Shown here one piece after another: positions 37,706-50,229 of a DNA stretch of 64,000 bases. The DNA lies in NCBI GenBank assembly GCA_963383645.1, contig OY726569.1, positions 33,071,592 to 33,135,591 on the forward strand, in the 5' to 3' direction. Under the pieces are notes generated by a model. That model was not told the DNA's origin. It worked only from the letters and a program-made list of their open reading frames with translations, and did not search any database. Within the stretch, counting starts at the first letter, position 1, and every line of letters starts with the position of its first letter. This DNA is from Muscardinus avellanarius. Taxonomy: Eukaryota; Chordata; Mammalia; Rodentia; Gliridae. Position numbers and translations under genes: made by a program.

Positions 37706-39660
37706 ATATTAAGATGATATGCCTATATATATTTGAATATATAATCATTTTATAAATAATATAATTTGATGTTAAGACCTGTGATAATATTCTCTACAAA
37801 TATAGTTACATAAATTTTTATCCCAAGTAGCATTAACATCAAAATAGATGAATATTATTCACAAAGAATGTCATTGGTACTGTAGCAAAGCTTTAGTACA
37901 ACAGCAAAATGTTTTTCTACTTAGGATGCCACAATCACTGCATGTTTGGCTATTTCTTATATACTAACCTCTCCACAATAGGACTCCACCTTCCTTCACG
38001 TCTGCTAAGTTTCAGCGCTGGTTGGTTTGAGAGTTGTTGACTTCTTTCTAGTTTCTGGAATTAGGCATTAGGCATTGCATTCTCTTGGCCACTGTAATTG
38101 TTTCAGGGCAGAGCATCTGAAACAGACAGAGCTAAGGGGCTGTAATCAGATATCCACGGGGACCTCAGAACTTGAATGTAAAAGGATATATAAAGCTGAA
38201 ACTGTTGCATCCATCCTGGCACTGTGAAAGGGATGCGTATGAAAAAAATGGAGCCAACACAAGGAGCATGGTGTTAAGTGATTTAGAGAAATCAAGTTCT
38301 GGTGACAGTATATAAGCTCCAGCAACATGGAAGGCTTAGCCACAAGTGTTTGGTATGTGAGCTAATAGAGTCGTTTCTAAATATACTGATTTGGTTTGGT
38401 TTTCAGCCACTGGTAAACAAGAGAGCCCAAACTGAAACTTAAGTATCACGTAACTTCCATATTCCTTGGGTGGCTAGGATATAAGGGTTCATTCCAGGCA
38501 ACTGGACTTACCCTTGAAATGTGATAGGTTGTCCTCTGGCCCAGAACAAGATTTCTTGGTAAGTTAGATCCACTAACAACATGCAAGCTATAACCACGGA
38601 GCTGAAACTAGGTTCGGAGTTTCAGGCTGTGTGTGTAGAGGATGCCTATCTGGTTTCACTGGTAATGGACTGCACCTGTTAGTAAGAAAAAGATTCACAG
38701 CCAAAAAGAATTGCCAAGTGAACCCCTGTTAATACAAAAAGGGACAGACAATCCAAATTGACAAAACATACTACTGATTAGCAGAAACCATTGTTTCATT
38801 ATCTTTTTCTTAGTAAACACTAAAATGAAAGCCTCTGCATATGCAACAATTATGTGATAAAAACTAAGTACAGCTCAGGTTTACTTGTAAGGAATTATAA
38901 CATTTTGCAATGCATTTTAGGCTAAAGTCAACTGTCTTTTTTAATGCTTTAATTTTTTCTTCCCTATTTGAGATTTTCCTTACTCCTGTGGAAAGAGAGG
39001 GGCCAGCTGGGGGCAGTCCATACTGTGACATGAGGACTAGAGGACGGTAAGACCTTTCCTGACAGCTGCAAAACTAATCCCAGTCTTTGGCACTCAAAAT
39101 GGTAAGAAGGTCAAGACAGCAGATCTGTTACCATATCCACCTAGATGTAGTTGTTTATGTGCGAACTGGTGCCTAAAGAGGTGACCTTTCATCAGAGGAA
39201 TCATGAATGAGTGAAAAAGTACAAACCTAGCATAGCTTGGTTGTTAACTGCTCCAGTGTGATGTGCTGAGTTCTCAGATAAGACAGGAATGCTTACCATC
39301 TGCTCTTGCCAATACCTCTTCCACATTGCTATCCACACCAGGTCTGGAGACCACATGCCTGATCCTGACCCCTCACTGCCCCAAGGATTGCAAAACAGTG
39401 AAATAATAAATGTTACTGCTACCCTCATAGATCTCATTCTGCAGATGGAAGTGGTCAAAAATACCTTAAGGCAAGTCTAAGTGGTAAGTACAAGAAATAC
39501 GTGGCATCAGGAAAGTGAGTGTTTCAATTGAAGAAATTTTTTATGGAAGAGGTTAATTCCAACCTTTGGCCTAAAGAAAGGGTAGGAACTAAAGATGTTG
39601 AGAAAAGATCTGTTCTGTTACATCTAGTATTTCTAGTTAAGTAAAAATGTAATTGTTGTA
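37706..39660. other. Unassigned intergenic DNA
   Basis: About 2 kb with no recognised repeat. 38.1-39.5 kb is less AT-rich than the rest and could be an old retroelement interior, but no protein signature was found on either strand. Confidence 0.35.
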
Positions 39661-40104
39661 TTCATTTTCCTTTTCTGCTTATCTGTTGAAGGATACTTAG
39701 GCTGGCTCCATAACTTGGCTATTGTGAATTGTGCTGCTATAAAAGTGGTTATGCATATATCACTATAATAATCTGACTTTCATACCTAGGAGTACTATAT
39801 ACACATAATAGAGTTTTACTCAGCCATTAAAAAAATCATCATGTAATCTGCAGGAAAATGGATAGAACTGAAGAATCTCATGCTAAAAGAGGCCATACTC
39901 AAAAAATCAGATGCTGTATGTTTTTTTTCAAATATGGAAGCTAGAGAGGAAAAATAAAAAGGACCTCATGACAGTGGAGTAGTGGAAGGGGATTGAGAAA
40001 GGCAGACTGGGAGGAATAAGGAAGATATAGGAAGGAAGACAACTAAATAATGTTATGTACATATATAAATGTATCGCAATGAATCTCATTATTATATACT
40101 ATAA
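39661..40104 (+). mobile_element. L1 3' end with short inverted 5' piece
   Basis: 39661 to about 39790 is L1 ORF2 end sequence on minus (TCTGTTGAAGGATACTTAGG, AATTGTGCTGCTATAAAAG). From about 39791 the adjacent downstream sequence runs on plus (ACATAATAGAGTTTTACTCA GCC) into the 3' UTR, ending near GCAATGAATCTCATTATTAT. The two breakpoints are neighbours in L1 coordinates. Confidence 0.7.
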
Positions 40105-40505
40105 CTTGAAGATATTATGCTAAGCGAGATTAGTCAGTTGCAAAAAGTAAGGAATCATATGCTTTCCCTAATATGTGAAAGCGAGGGTGCGCGGGGTCAT
40201 AGGGGGATCTCCAGGTGAAAAAGGAGATCCTATAGAGGAGCAAATAAGACAACCTACCTGTGGGGATGGAATGGGGGAGAAGGAAACTCTTTAAAGCACA
40301 TGATGTACTTATTTATATCATAGTTAACCACTAGGCCAACCATGAGAGGGAGGGATGGGGAGGGAGTGGGGTGGAGGGAGTGGGGTGGAGACTGGGAAGG
40401 GGCTGTCTGGGTGATGTATACATTTATGACTACACAAGTTTTTTGTTTCATTATGATGTATAAACACAATGCACGAATAAAAAATTAAAAATAAATAAAA
40501 ATAAA
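40105..40505 (+). mobile_element. Second L1 3' end with A-rich tail
   Basis: Starts GAAGATATTATGCTAAGCGA GATTAGTCAG, within the last part of ORF2. It contains a G-rich 3' UTR tract (about 40348-40402) and ends at AATGCACGAATAAAAAATTA with an A-rich tail. Inserted next to the previous L1 in the same orientation. Confidence 0.82.
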
Positions 40506-40739
40506 AGCTCAAAGTAAAACAAGTAAAGTATTTGTCAAATGGGAAAGATAAGAACTTGTGAAATATCTCTTTACCAAACCCAAGTATTTTCTTGAAAAGG
40601 ATCACATAAGTGTTTTTCTGTTATAAATCAACCACATAACAATCATTTCTTGAAAATGAATTATATAGCATAGGAGTACTTCTATTGACATCATGTACAT
40701 ATGTGAGAATAGCAAGGTCAACCTCAACATTTTATCTCA

Positions 40740-40870
40740 ATAAGGGAGATATGAGGAAGGAGAGAGAATGGGGAGGGAACCTGGGGGAAGCTCACCAAGT
40801 GATATGTGCATACATGTCACTATCACTCTGAACTACATTATGATATGAGACTAAAATGCACCACACACAT
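40740..40870 (+). mobile_element. Third L1 3'-UTR fragment
   Basis: GAGAGAATGGGGAGGGAACC TGGGG, GATATGTGCATACATGTCAC and ACATTATGATATGAGACTAA AATGCACC are the same L1 end as the two copies to the left. Confidence 0.7.
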
Positions 40871-41589
40871 ACACATCATAAATTACTAAGGGAATAATTT
40901 ACACCTGGATATTTCTAGAAATTAAAAAAATAGCTTTTCATTTTTGATAATCTGTAAAACTTACCAGACCCAAAGGGATTCCAATTATTCTGTTAAATTA
41001 CTCTATAATTATACTAGTATCTCCACTCTCAATAAAACAGGTTCTTATGTCCAAAGCAGTGTGTGAGCTATTGCTGAGTATCTTAATGGCTCCTATGTTT
41101 GCCTGCGTACTCTCATACTAGTCTCCAACTAATTACTTTGTAAAACACTTTGGGATAATTTGGTTGTGAATAATACTGCAAAAAGCAAACACATTTCTTT
41201 TCGCAAGCATCAGTTCATGTTGGTAGCAGAAGCACTGTAAGGACTTTTGTGGTTGTTTTGTCTTAGCAGTATATATTCTACGTTAAATAAGGTACAGTCT
41301 CAAGTCCTCTTTTAGGTACAGGACAAAATGACCATTATAAGTAAGGTAGAGAATTTTGGAGGAAAATACATAGAAAAAAATCCGACTTTATATATAATGT
41401 AATTAGTGGACTTTTTTCTGTCATGACAGAAAATATTTATTTTGTTTTAAAAGTGACTTACAAATGAATATGATATATTATATAAATATTTATCATAAAA
41501 TAATATCCTTGTAATATTTTTCACTCTTACAGGCAGAAGATTTTTAAATAAAATACATCCATCATAAAATAATTGTTTGAAAATTGTTT
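40871..41589. other. Unassigned AT-rich intergenic DNA
   Basis: Nothing recognised. Confidence 0.4.
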
Positions 41590-43594
41590 ATTTATTTTGA
41601 AAATCTTAATTTTATTTATTTATTTTCCATATTTTATTTTATTTATAAGTGGAACATATTGAAAATGGCGTACATTTAGATTGTGCTTCGTGCCCTCTTA
41701 ACCCCAATTCCCTTCCCCCTCCCAATAAAGAGTGTCCAGGTTAACCATGTCATATTTATATTATTACACATATTTGTATGTAGCTCCTCCATTGAACAAC
41801 CTCAGCTTTCTTCCTCTCCTATCCTTCCATTGAAGCTTTGCTGAGATTTCCCCTCCATCGTATGGAGTCCCTCTGGTATTACCACTACTCCCTAGCTTGG
41901 AAATATTAGAGAAAACATATTCCCTTCTCTTTCTGTGTTTGACTAATCTCACTTAACATAATGTTCTCCAGTTCCTTCCAGCTTCTTGCACATGCTACTC
42001 TTTTATTCTTCTTTATAGCTGAATAGAATTCCATAGTGTGTATTTCCCATAATTTTGCAATCTATCCATCTGTTGATGGAGATCTAGGTTGGTTCCATAC
42101 TTTGGCTATTACAAACTATGCTGCTATGAACATGGGTAAGCATATGTTAATGTAGTTCTCTGATTTCAACCCCTTTGGAAAGATACCCAGAAGTGGTATA
42201 GGCAGATAAAATGGTGGATCTATTTCCAATTTTCTAAGGAATCTCCACACTGATGTCCATAGCAGCTGAACTACTTTGCACTCCCACCAACAGTGTAAAA
42301 GAGTTCCTCTTTCCCCACATCCTCACCAACATATGTTGTTTGATTTCTTTATGCTTGCCACTCTGATTGGGATTAGATGGAATCTCAGTGTAGATTTGAT
42401 TTGCATCTCCCTGATAGCTAGTGATGTTGAACATCTTTTCATGCATCTATTGGCCATTTGTATCTCTTTCTTTGTGAGGTGTCTATTCAGTTCAGTTACC
42501 CATTTCTTGATTGGGTTGTTTGTTTTGCTAGTGTAGAGTCTTTATGAGCTTTGTATATTCTGGATATTAGCCCCCTATCAGAGTGGTGGCTGGTAAAGAT
42601 CTTCTCCTATTCTGTACGTTTTCTCTTTAGGTTCTTGATGGTTTCCTTTAATGAGAAGAAACTTTTTAGTTTGATGAAATCTCACATATTAATTCTTGCT
42701 TTAATTTCCTGGGCTTTGGAAGTCTTATTGAGAATGTTACTCCCTGTGCCTGTATGTTGGAGTGTAGATCCTATGCCTTTCTCTAATAACTTCACAATCT
42801 CTGGTCTAATTTCTAAGTCTTTGATCCATCTTGAGTTGATTCCTGTGCATGGTGAGAAGTAAGGATTCAGATCCAACTTTCTACAAATGGATAGCCAGTT
42901 CTCCCAGCACCATTTGTTGAAAAGGTTGTCTTTTCTCCAGCATATGAGTTCGGTCCCTTTGTCAAAGATCAGTTGACTATAGATGTGTGGGTTTGTTTCT
43001 GTATCTTCTATTTGGTTCTACTGGTCAGTCTGCCTATTGCTGTGCCAATACCATGCTGTTTTTACTACTATTGCTCTATAGTATAATTTAAAGTCCGGGA
43101 TTGTAATGCCTCCTACCTGGTTCTTATTGCTGAGAATTTCTTTGGCTATTCTGGGTCTTTTCTTCCTCCATACAAAATTCATAACTGATTTTTCCAGGTC
43201 TGTGAGAAACATTGTTGATATTTTAATGGGGATTGCAATGAATCTATAGATCACTTTTGGCAGAATGGCAATTTTGATGATATTTATTCTTCCTATCCAT
43301 GAGCAAGGGAGATCTTTCCATCTTTCAAGGTCTTCTTCAATTTCTTTCTTTAATGTTTTATAGTTTTCTCTGCAGATGTCTTTTAGAACTTTGGTTAGGT
43401 TTATTCCTAGGTATTTTATTGGTTTAGAGATTATAGTAAATGGAATAGTTGTCTTTATTTCTTTTGTTGTGGATTCATCATTGGCATAAAGAAAAGCAAC
43501 TGATTTATTTAGGTTTATTTTGTACCCTGCAACTTTGCTGAATTGGTTAATCAGCCCCAGAAGTATTTTGGTTGAGTTAATTGGATCTTCTAGA

Positions 43595-43610
43595 TAAAGA
43601 ATCATATCAT
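43595..43610. repeat. Left TSD of nested L1
   Basis: TAAAGAATCATATCAT, identical to 44944-44959. The host L1 sequence is continuous once one copy and the insert are removed. Confidence 0.93.
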
Positions 43611-44943
43611 ATTTTTTGTGACTGACTAATCTCACTTAGCATAATGTCCTCCAGTTCCATCCATTTCCCTGAAAATGATGTATTGAGTTTTTTTTGTTGG
43701 CTGAGTAAAATTCCATTGTGTACATATCCCACAATTTTGTAATCCATTCATCTGTTGACAGACATCTTGGCTGGTTCCATACTTTGGCTCTGGTGAATTG
43801 TGCAGCTATGAACATAGATACACATGCATTAGTTTGGTAGTTTGGTTTCTTCTCTTTTGGGTAGATACTCAGAAGTGGTATTGCTGGATCAAATGGTAGA
43901 TTTGTTCCCATTCTTCTGAGGATTCTCCATACTGTTTTCCAAAGTGGTTGCACTAATTTGCAATCCCACCAACAATGTCTTAGATTTCCCACTTCTCCAT
44001 ATCCTCGCCAGCATCTATTGTTGTTTGTATTTTGAATGATTGCCATTCTAGTTGGAATTAGGTGAAATCTCAGGATAGTTTTGATTTGCATCTCTCTGAT
44101 TGCCAGTGATTTTGAGCATTTTTTCATGCATTTATTGGCCATTTGAATTTCATCTTTTGTGAAGTGTTTATTTAGTTCGCTTGCCCATTTTCTTATTGGA
44201 TGCTTTGTTTTCTTAGTGTTGAGTTTCTTGAGTTCTCTGTATATTCTAGATATTAGTCCTCTATCAGAGGGGTAGGTGGCAAAAATCTTCTCCTGTTCCG
44301 TTGGCTCTCGATTGAGGTTCTTGACAGTTTCCTTTGCTGAACAGAAGCTCTTCAGTTTCATGCAATCCCATGTATTGATTCACCTTTTAATTTGTTGTGC
44401 CTTTGGGGTCTTGTTGAGAAAGTGTTTATCTGTGCCTATGTGTTGCAGTGTTAGACCTATGCCCTTTTAAGTAGCTTCAAGGTCTCTGGTTTGATTTCCA
44501 AGTCTTTGATACATCTTGAGTTGACTTTTGTGCAGGGTGAGAAAGTGGGATTAGTCAGTCACAAAAAATAAGAAATCAGATGTTTTCCCTAATATGTGAG
44601 AGTTAGGTAGAACTGGGTCATAGGAGGAACTCTAGATGAAAAAGAAAATCCTATGGAGGAGCAAACAAGACAACCTAAAGGAGGAGAAAGGAGGGGGGAA
44701 GAGGAAAATCTCTAAAACACACAATGTACTTAAACATATCGAAGTCAACCACTAAGCTGAGCAAGGGAGGGAGGGAAGGGGAGGGAATGGGGTGGGAATT
44801 GGGTAGGGGTTAAATCAGTGATGTGTGCATGTCTCTACACACAAGTTTTTTACCCCAATATGATGTATGAATATAATGCACCAATAAAAATAGATAAATA
44901 AAAAAATAAAAAATAAAAGCATCACATATATACCTTTTGGACC
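43611..44943 (+). mobile_element. Younger 5'-inverted L1 nested in older L1
   Basis: A textbook twin-priming product. The inverted 5' part (43611 to about 44549, minus strand) encodes the ORF2 C-terminal region; one 241-residue open stretch has [34 protein letters not shown] and FDPAIPLL. The direct 3' part (about 44550-44918, plus) is the ORF2 end and 3' UTR with an A-rich tail. The perfect 16-bp target-site duplication is TAAAGAATCATATCAT at 43595-43610 and 44944-44959. The two parts share an exact 20-nt overlap as an inverted repeat (43611-43630 against 44550-44569). About 25 nt of non-A sequence (44919-44943) lie between the tail and the right duplication. Confidence 0.93.
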
Positions 44944-44959
44944 TAAAGAATCATATCAT
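44944..44959. repeat. Right TSD of nested L1
   Basis: TAAAGAATCATATCAT, followed by host-L1 sequence encoding the RT catalytic box on minus. Confidence 0.93.
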
Positions 44960-45604
44960 CTGTAAATAAAGATAGTTTTAGCTCCTCTCTTCCTATTTGA
45001 ATTCCTTTGATTTCCTTCTCTTGTCTTATTGCTGTGGCAATAAGAGTCTCAAGGACTATATTGAAAAGAAGTGGTGATAATGGCATCCTTGTCTCGTGCC
45101 TGATTTTAAATGGAATTCTTGCACTTTTTCTCCATTCAATATGATGTTGGCTTTGGGTTTATTGTATATAGCTTTAATGATGATGAAATATGTTCCTTCT
45201 ATTCTAATTTTCTGCAGTGTTTTTAACATAAATGTGTGTTGGATTTTGTTGTAAGCTTTTTAGCATCTATTGATATGATCATGTGGTTTTTGTTCTTAGT
45301 TCTATTTATGTGATGAATAACATGTATTGATTTGTGTATGTTGAACCAGCCTTGCTTTGCTGGGATGAAACCAACTTGTTCATGGTGCACAATTCTCTTA
45401 ATATGGTTTTGAATGCATATAGCTAGTATTTTGTTTAGAATTTTTGCATCTATGTTCATTAAGGATATCGGTCTGTAATTTTTCTTTCTTGAGGTATCTT
45501 TATTTGTTTGGGGGATTAATGTGATACTGGCCTCATAGAAGGAATTAGAAAGAATCCCATCTCTTTCAATTTCCCAGAATAAGTTGTGAAGTATTGGTAT
45601 TAGT

Positions 45605-45789
45605 AGAACCCAGGGGCTTTCTACCTCCAGGCTATACTCCCAGACCCATTTTATATATAATTGGAAACAGGGTCTCACTAAGTTCCTGAGAGCCTCACTA
45701 AGTAGCTGAGGCTGACTTCGAACCTGCATGATCCTCCTGTGTCAGCCTCCCAAGCGTGGGGATTACAAGCGTGCGCCACCACGCCTGGC
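45605..45789 (-). mobile_element. Young SINE in L1, minus strand, with TSD
   Basis: Duplication TTGGTATTAGT at 45594-45604 and 45790-45800. Near-consensus from AGAACCCAGGGGCTTTCTAC to CGTGCGCCACCACGCCTGGC. The poly(T) and GGTACTGG end is missing, so the copy is truncated at its tail side. The start of an open frame overlapping it is SINE-derived, not L1. Confidence 0.88.
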
Positions 45790-45840
45790 TTGGTATTAGT
45801 TCTTAACTCAATGTTTTGTAGAATTCACCTGGATGAAAAT

Positions 45841-48039
45841 TATTTAAAAGTGAGTAATCACTAATCTATGTTTCATCCTGTGCCCAACCAAGTCTTTTCA
45901 ACAATCAGTGGCATTGTTTCAGATTCATTTTTTTTCCTTGATAGTCCTCCTGTACAAGTGATGGTCATAGAATTTATACTGTCTACCTAACACAAATTGT
46001 TGTGTACAAATGCAAGAGGATACTTATGTACATAAAAATGTGTGATATCTATGGAATCTACTCTGAATTCATATTAGTTGTGATCTTCTCCAATCTCCGT
46101 TTACCTGGTATCTCCCCCAAAGTGAATACAGGTGATTTTACTCTTTCCTTACAAATATTAATTGTGACTTCAGCCTCAAGTTTCTGCAAAAAATAATGAT
46201 TTAATATTTTAAGAAACTGGTGTGTTTTTTCATCCATATCTAAAAATAACCATAAAGTTTGGGGACATATTTCATGCTCTGAAAATGTAAAGCTGTTCTT
46301 AAATGCATCTTAATAATATCCTCCTGGAAACAAACCCAAACTTTGTGTACTAAAGAAATGAAAGCAGAATGGAAATTGTGCCCTTTAAATGAAATGATCA
46401 TTATTTATGCTGAATGATTGAAATACATATGCATGTACATGTTTTCCTCATCTAGACAATGGATTTGTGAAATGCATGCCCTGCGAGGTCCATTTAGAGA
46501 TGGAATGAGCAGTTCTGTTCTTTTGATAAGCCACTAACTGCCTTAAATGAAGTCTAATGACCCTTAGTGAGTTATTAGTAGATTGTCCCTTGGAGTAATG
46601 GCTAAATTAGTAAATCTCACAATAGTAGAGTAACTGTATCCAAAGGAATCTTGAAATTGATGGGTCCCTACAAAAGGAAGCAATTCTTTATTTTTCCCAA
46701 TGTATTTCTTTACAGTATTACTTTTGAAGTACATGTGCCATTATTAAGAGACTATGGAACATTATCTGAATATCAGTGGACTACCTTACATGAATTGTTT
46801 CCGGATATATGTTTATGTTATTCTAGAAAATATTTATATAAAATTTTCTAAAGCCTTGTGTACCTAATGCTAAAATTCCTTGAAATTAAAATTTTTATAT
46901 GTCGTTTCACTTATGAGGTTTTACATTTGTGGGGAAAAGGGAATTCTCAATGATGATTCTTCTGTAGCAATTTGTGTTTCAGTACTCTATAAGTAATTTA
47001 ATTAGTGTTGAGGGCTGTTTATTGACTTCATATTGCATACAGACCAAGCGCTGACACCAGCCATTGAGCTATGTATATGATCTGAGAGGAAACTGTCTTC
47101 ATGTGCCCGTGGAGTTACATGCCACCCGAATTGCAGTGCATGGGATCCACTGATAATGGATGTGATTATCTTTGAATATTTGGCTTGAAAATACAAAATT
47201 CAAAGGGATACTTTTGTTAGTAAATATTGTTACAAATTTGGCAATTGGTAAATAACAAAAACATGCTGTAATTTAGATGGGGTAAAGTCATTGAATTAAA
47301 AGAGAAAGTCCAAGGAGTCTCTCCTCTATTTCCCAATAGCCTAGAGATTCAACTTCAGTGCTGAGAGGCAAGTTGGGATTTTTAACTCAGTATGCCAATA
47401 TGGCAAATGTCCAGATCATGATCACAAAACAGCTGTTTTCCTCCATAACAGGGTGAATTATAGTGCATAGTGGAGCCAACAAAGCTCTTAGCATTTGTGC
47501 AAAAGGTTCCTTTGCCAGCCAGGGAGCAAGCATCAACAAGCATTGGCTTTGGAGGAATTGGCATGTGCTTAACTATTTGCCAATGACAAAAGTCTTTCCT
47601 ATGAGAAGTTTTGTAAAGTGTTTTCTTAAAGATTTAAGGTGGCATGAGGAAGAGAGTCTCATAAGTGAATAAAAGGGTGGCATTTTCATAAAATATCTTT
47701 ACAAAATACACACCATGCTTTGTGAATTCTTCATATAATAGAAAGGGGATAATACTATTTCAAAGATAGTATTATTAGTGCCTGAAATATTTAATGTAAA
47801 ATAATTATATCTGAACAACCAGGACGTTATTGAGAAACACCACAATTAAGTCAGAAAATCTGGAGTCTACATAAAGTGATAGTTCATCTCTGAGCAGGAG
47901 ACTGCATGACCTCCAAGTCTAAAACAATTATATAAATTAACATAAGAGTTTTGGTTACCAACTTCAGCAAATTTCAATGAGTGTATGACCTTTGAATACA
48001 CTTAAAGTACTACTCTTTTTGTGAAAAAAGTTAGGAAGA
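45841..48039. other. Unassigned intergenic DNA, repeat-poor
   Basis: 2.2 kb with no recognised transposon. 46380-47660 has balanced composition but no exon-like or protein-like signature. Confidence 0.4.
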
Positions 48040-48175
48040 GTGTCTTTACCAGATGCTGGACCTACCTTGGCCTTGATTCTTGACTTCCCAGCCAGAACTA
48101 TGAGGAATGTCTGTTATTTAAACCAGACTATGGCATTCTCTTAATAGCGGCCCACAGTGACTAAGAGGTCCTGCT
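48040..48175 (+). mobile_element. MaLR LTR 3' fragment
   Basis: TTTACCAGATGCTGGACCTA, CTTGATTCTTGACTTCCCAG CC and the AACTATGAGGAATGTCTGTT stretch resemble MST/MLT1 LTR 3' regions. Confidence 0.6.
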
Positions 48176-48667
48176 CATTAGACAACCTGTCTACTTTGGT
48201 CTCTCCATTCAGTAAACTAGCAATTTGCCTGTCCTGGATGCTCACTCTACTTTTTCTCTTGCAGTTATAATAAATATTATTTTATTTTCATTTTTTTGTT
48301 AGATAACTCTTGTGTTGTCTAGGTAACAGACTCCTTTGTTTCACTTTTGTGGGTGTTTATTAGAATCAGGGCAACACTTTTGTCTATTTATTACTATAGA
48401 CTCAGAACTAGAATGGTATAAACTATTGGATACAGCCTAACTAGCATCCCCCAGCATTTCATGTCCATTTTGAATCTCAGAATGCCATATTATTTGTAAT
48501 AGGAGTTGAGCATATATGATAAGTAATAATAAAAGTATATATAATAATAAAGGAGCTCAGTTGAAATAATTCTGACTAGAGGGTAGATCTGAGTCTAAAG
48601 ACTGATAGTCATGACTGATTCAGTCATGGAGGAAAAGACCATTTGAGATGGATGCAGACTGGACATA

Positions 48668-48865
48668 TGTTTATTCAAGCCAAGGGAGGCTGATACCACC
48701 AGATGGTAGAGGTAAAGAAGTATTATTTCCTATAGCCTTCAGAAGGAGCATAGTACTGTTGACACCTTGATTTTTAGGCTCTTGGCCTCCATAACTGTGA
48801 AAGAATATATTTCTATTGAGCTGAGCCACTCTGATACTGTGTTATGCTGCCCTAGGAAATGAATA
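48668..48865 (+). mobile_element. MLT1-like MaLR LTR 3' part
   Basis: CTTCAGAAGGAGCATAGTAC, CACCTTGATTTTTAGGCTCT, CTCCATAACTGTGAAAGAAT and GTTATGCTGCCCTAGGAAAT GAATA match the MLT1 ending. Confidence 0.7.
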
Positions 48866-49115
48866 TAGTGAGTACTCATAAATATTTGTTGAAGGATTAT
48901 AAATGAATAAATGTATCCTGTATCCCTTGTGGTCACTGCATGGTTTATCTTTATTATGTGGACAGGCCTAGAAAGAATTTATCATACTTATACTTTACAT
49001 TAACTTAATTTTCAAGTATAAAGCTGTGACCTAATTGAATATATTTAAGAGTTTTTGAGCAGTATTTTAAAATACTATATAATAAAGTGTGGTACAATGT
49101 AGTATAACAGAAAAT

Positions 49116-49218
49116 AAAGCAGCCAGACCTGGTGACAGATTTTTCTGCTGTCCCAAAGGATGGCACATTTGAGTGCAGCCCAAGCAATTTAGCAAGATCC
49201 TATCTCAAAAAAAGAAAA

Positions 49219-49262
<44 letters not shown>

Positions 49263-49380
49263 AAAAGTAAAGGAAAAAAATTTAAAAAATTAAAAATAAA
49301 AAGATCGGGGACATATCTCTGTGGTAGAGTACTAGCCTAGCATGCAGAAAGCCCTGGTTTGGTCCCTAATACCATAAAGA
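49116..49380 (+). mobile_element. SINE with internal (GAAA)n and ID-like second half
   Basis: CAGCCAGACCTGGTGACAGA at the left, then TTTAGCAAGATCCTATCTC and a (GAAA)n array at 49210-49264. A clear ID core follows (GGGGACATATCTCTGTGGTA GAGTAC, CTAGCATGCAGAAAGCCCTG). Confidence 0.75.
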
Positions 49381-50229
49381 AAAAGAAAGAAAATAAAGAG
49401 TAACAGTTTTGATGAAAAAATTGTGAATTTTTCCCTCACTTTTATATACTTGTGTGTGTCCATTTTGTGTTGCAATGTAGTATATGTTTAACATTAATAT
49501 TCTTTTGGCTATAAGGCTAAATACTCAAAGTTGCTGGTCCAGAGACATGTTACTCATATTTAGTAGAGCTAATACAGTGTCTTTTATATTAAGATAAACA
49601 ATATTTATCAATTATGCTGTCATACTATTGCAAATGCACTCGTATGTATTCTTACATAGCAGGAATACTTATTGGAAAGAAAGAAGTAAATTTTAGGAAG
49701 AAGTAATCTTGTACATAAGAATAAGCAATGTAAAAAATCTATGAGGAATAATGATGCATGAGCCTACAGGGTTGCAGAATACAAGGTCGGTACGTAGATA
49801 TTGATTGTATATTCTAGCAACAAAGAACTGAAAATTGAGATTTTACAAATATAATATACAAGAATCTCCAAAGCATAAAATACTTACAGATAAGTTTGGC
49901 AAAATGTCAATAACTGTTCACTAAAAAAAAAATAACACTAAGATAAAGTTTTAAAGACCTAAATAAATGACATGATATATCATATTCATCAACTGCAATA
50001 ACATATATTAGAATATCATTTTTTGCCAAATTGATCAATAACTTTGGCACAATTACGATGAATAAAATACAAGCAGCCTTTTTGATCAATGTTGATAAGC
50101 TGATATTCTAACATACACTTAATAATGCAGTAAAAATAAAAATATGCAAAAGTATTTTAACTATTGTTAAAAGCTACAAGTTTGAAAGATATGCTCTACT
50201 TGATACCATATCTTAAATGGTTTTTCTCC
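49381..50229. other. Unassigned AT-rich intergenic DNA
   Basis: Nothing recognised. Confidence 0.4.

Larger units (their letters stand above)
41590..45840 (-). mobile_element. L1 ORF2 relic, minus strand, interrupted twice
   Basis: Read right to left this is a 5'-truncated L1. The RT core is at about 45590-45223 ([36 protein letters not shown]). It then has the catalytic box, read at about 44960-44985 as LFTDDMIL (family norm F-A-D-D). The thumb region is at 43594-43018 (205 residues open, including KYLGINLTK and [15 protein letters not shown]). The C-terminal domain follows to about 42040, then 3' UTR to the T-rich tail at about 41608-41650. It has frameshifts and no ORF1. Removing the younger L1 (43611-44943 plus one duplicated target copy) rejoins the RT sequence directly after the catalytic box. 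Confidence 0.92.

Noticed and set aside
43018..44361. Two long minus-strand open frames (205 and 241 residues) as possible genes
   Set aside because: Both are L1 ORF2 pieces from two different L1 copies placed end to end by the nested insertion.
45223..45729. 168-residue minus-strand frame as a protein
   Set aside because: The first part is SINE-derived and the remainder is L1 RT with frameshifts.
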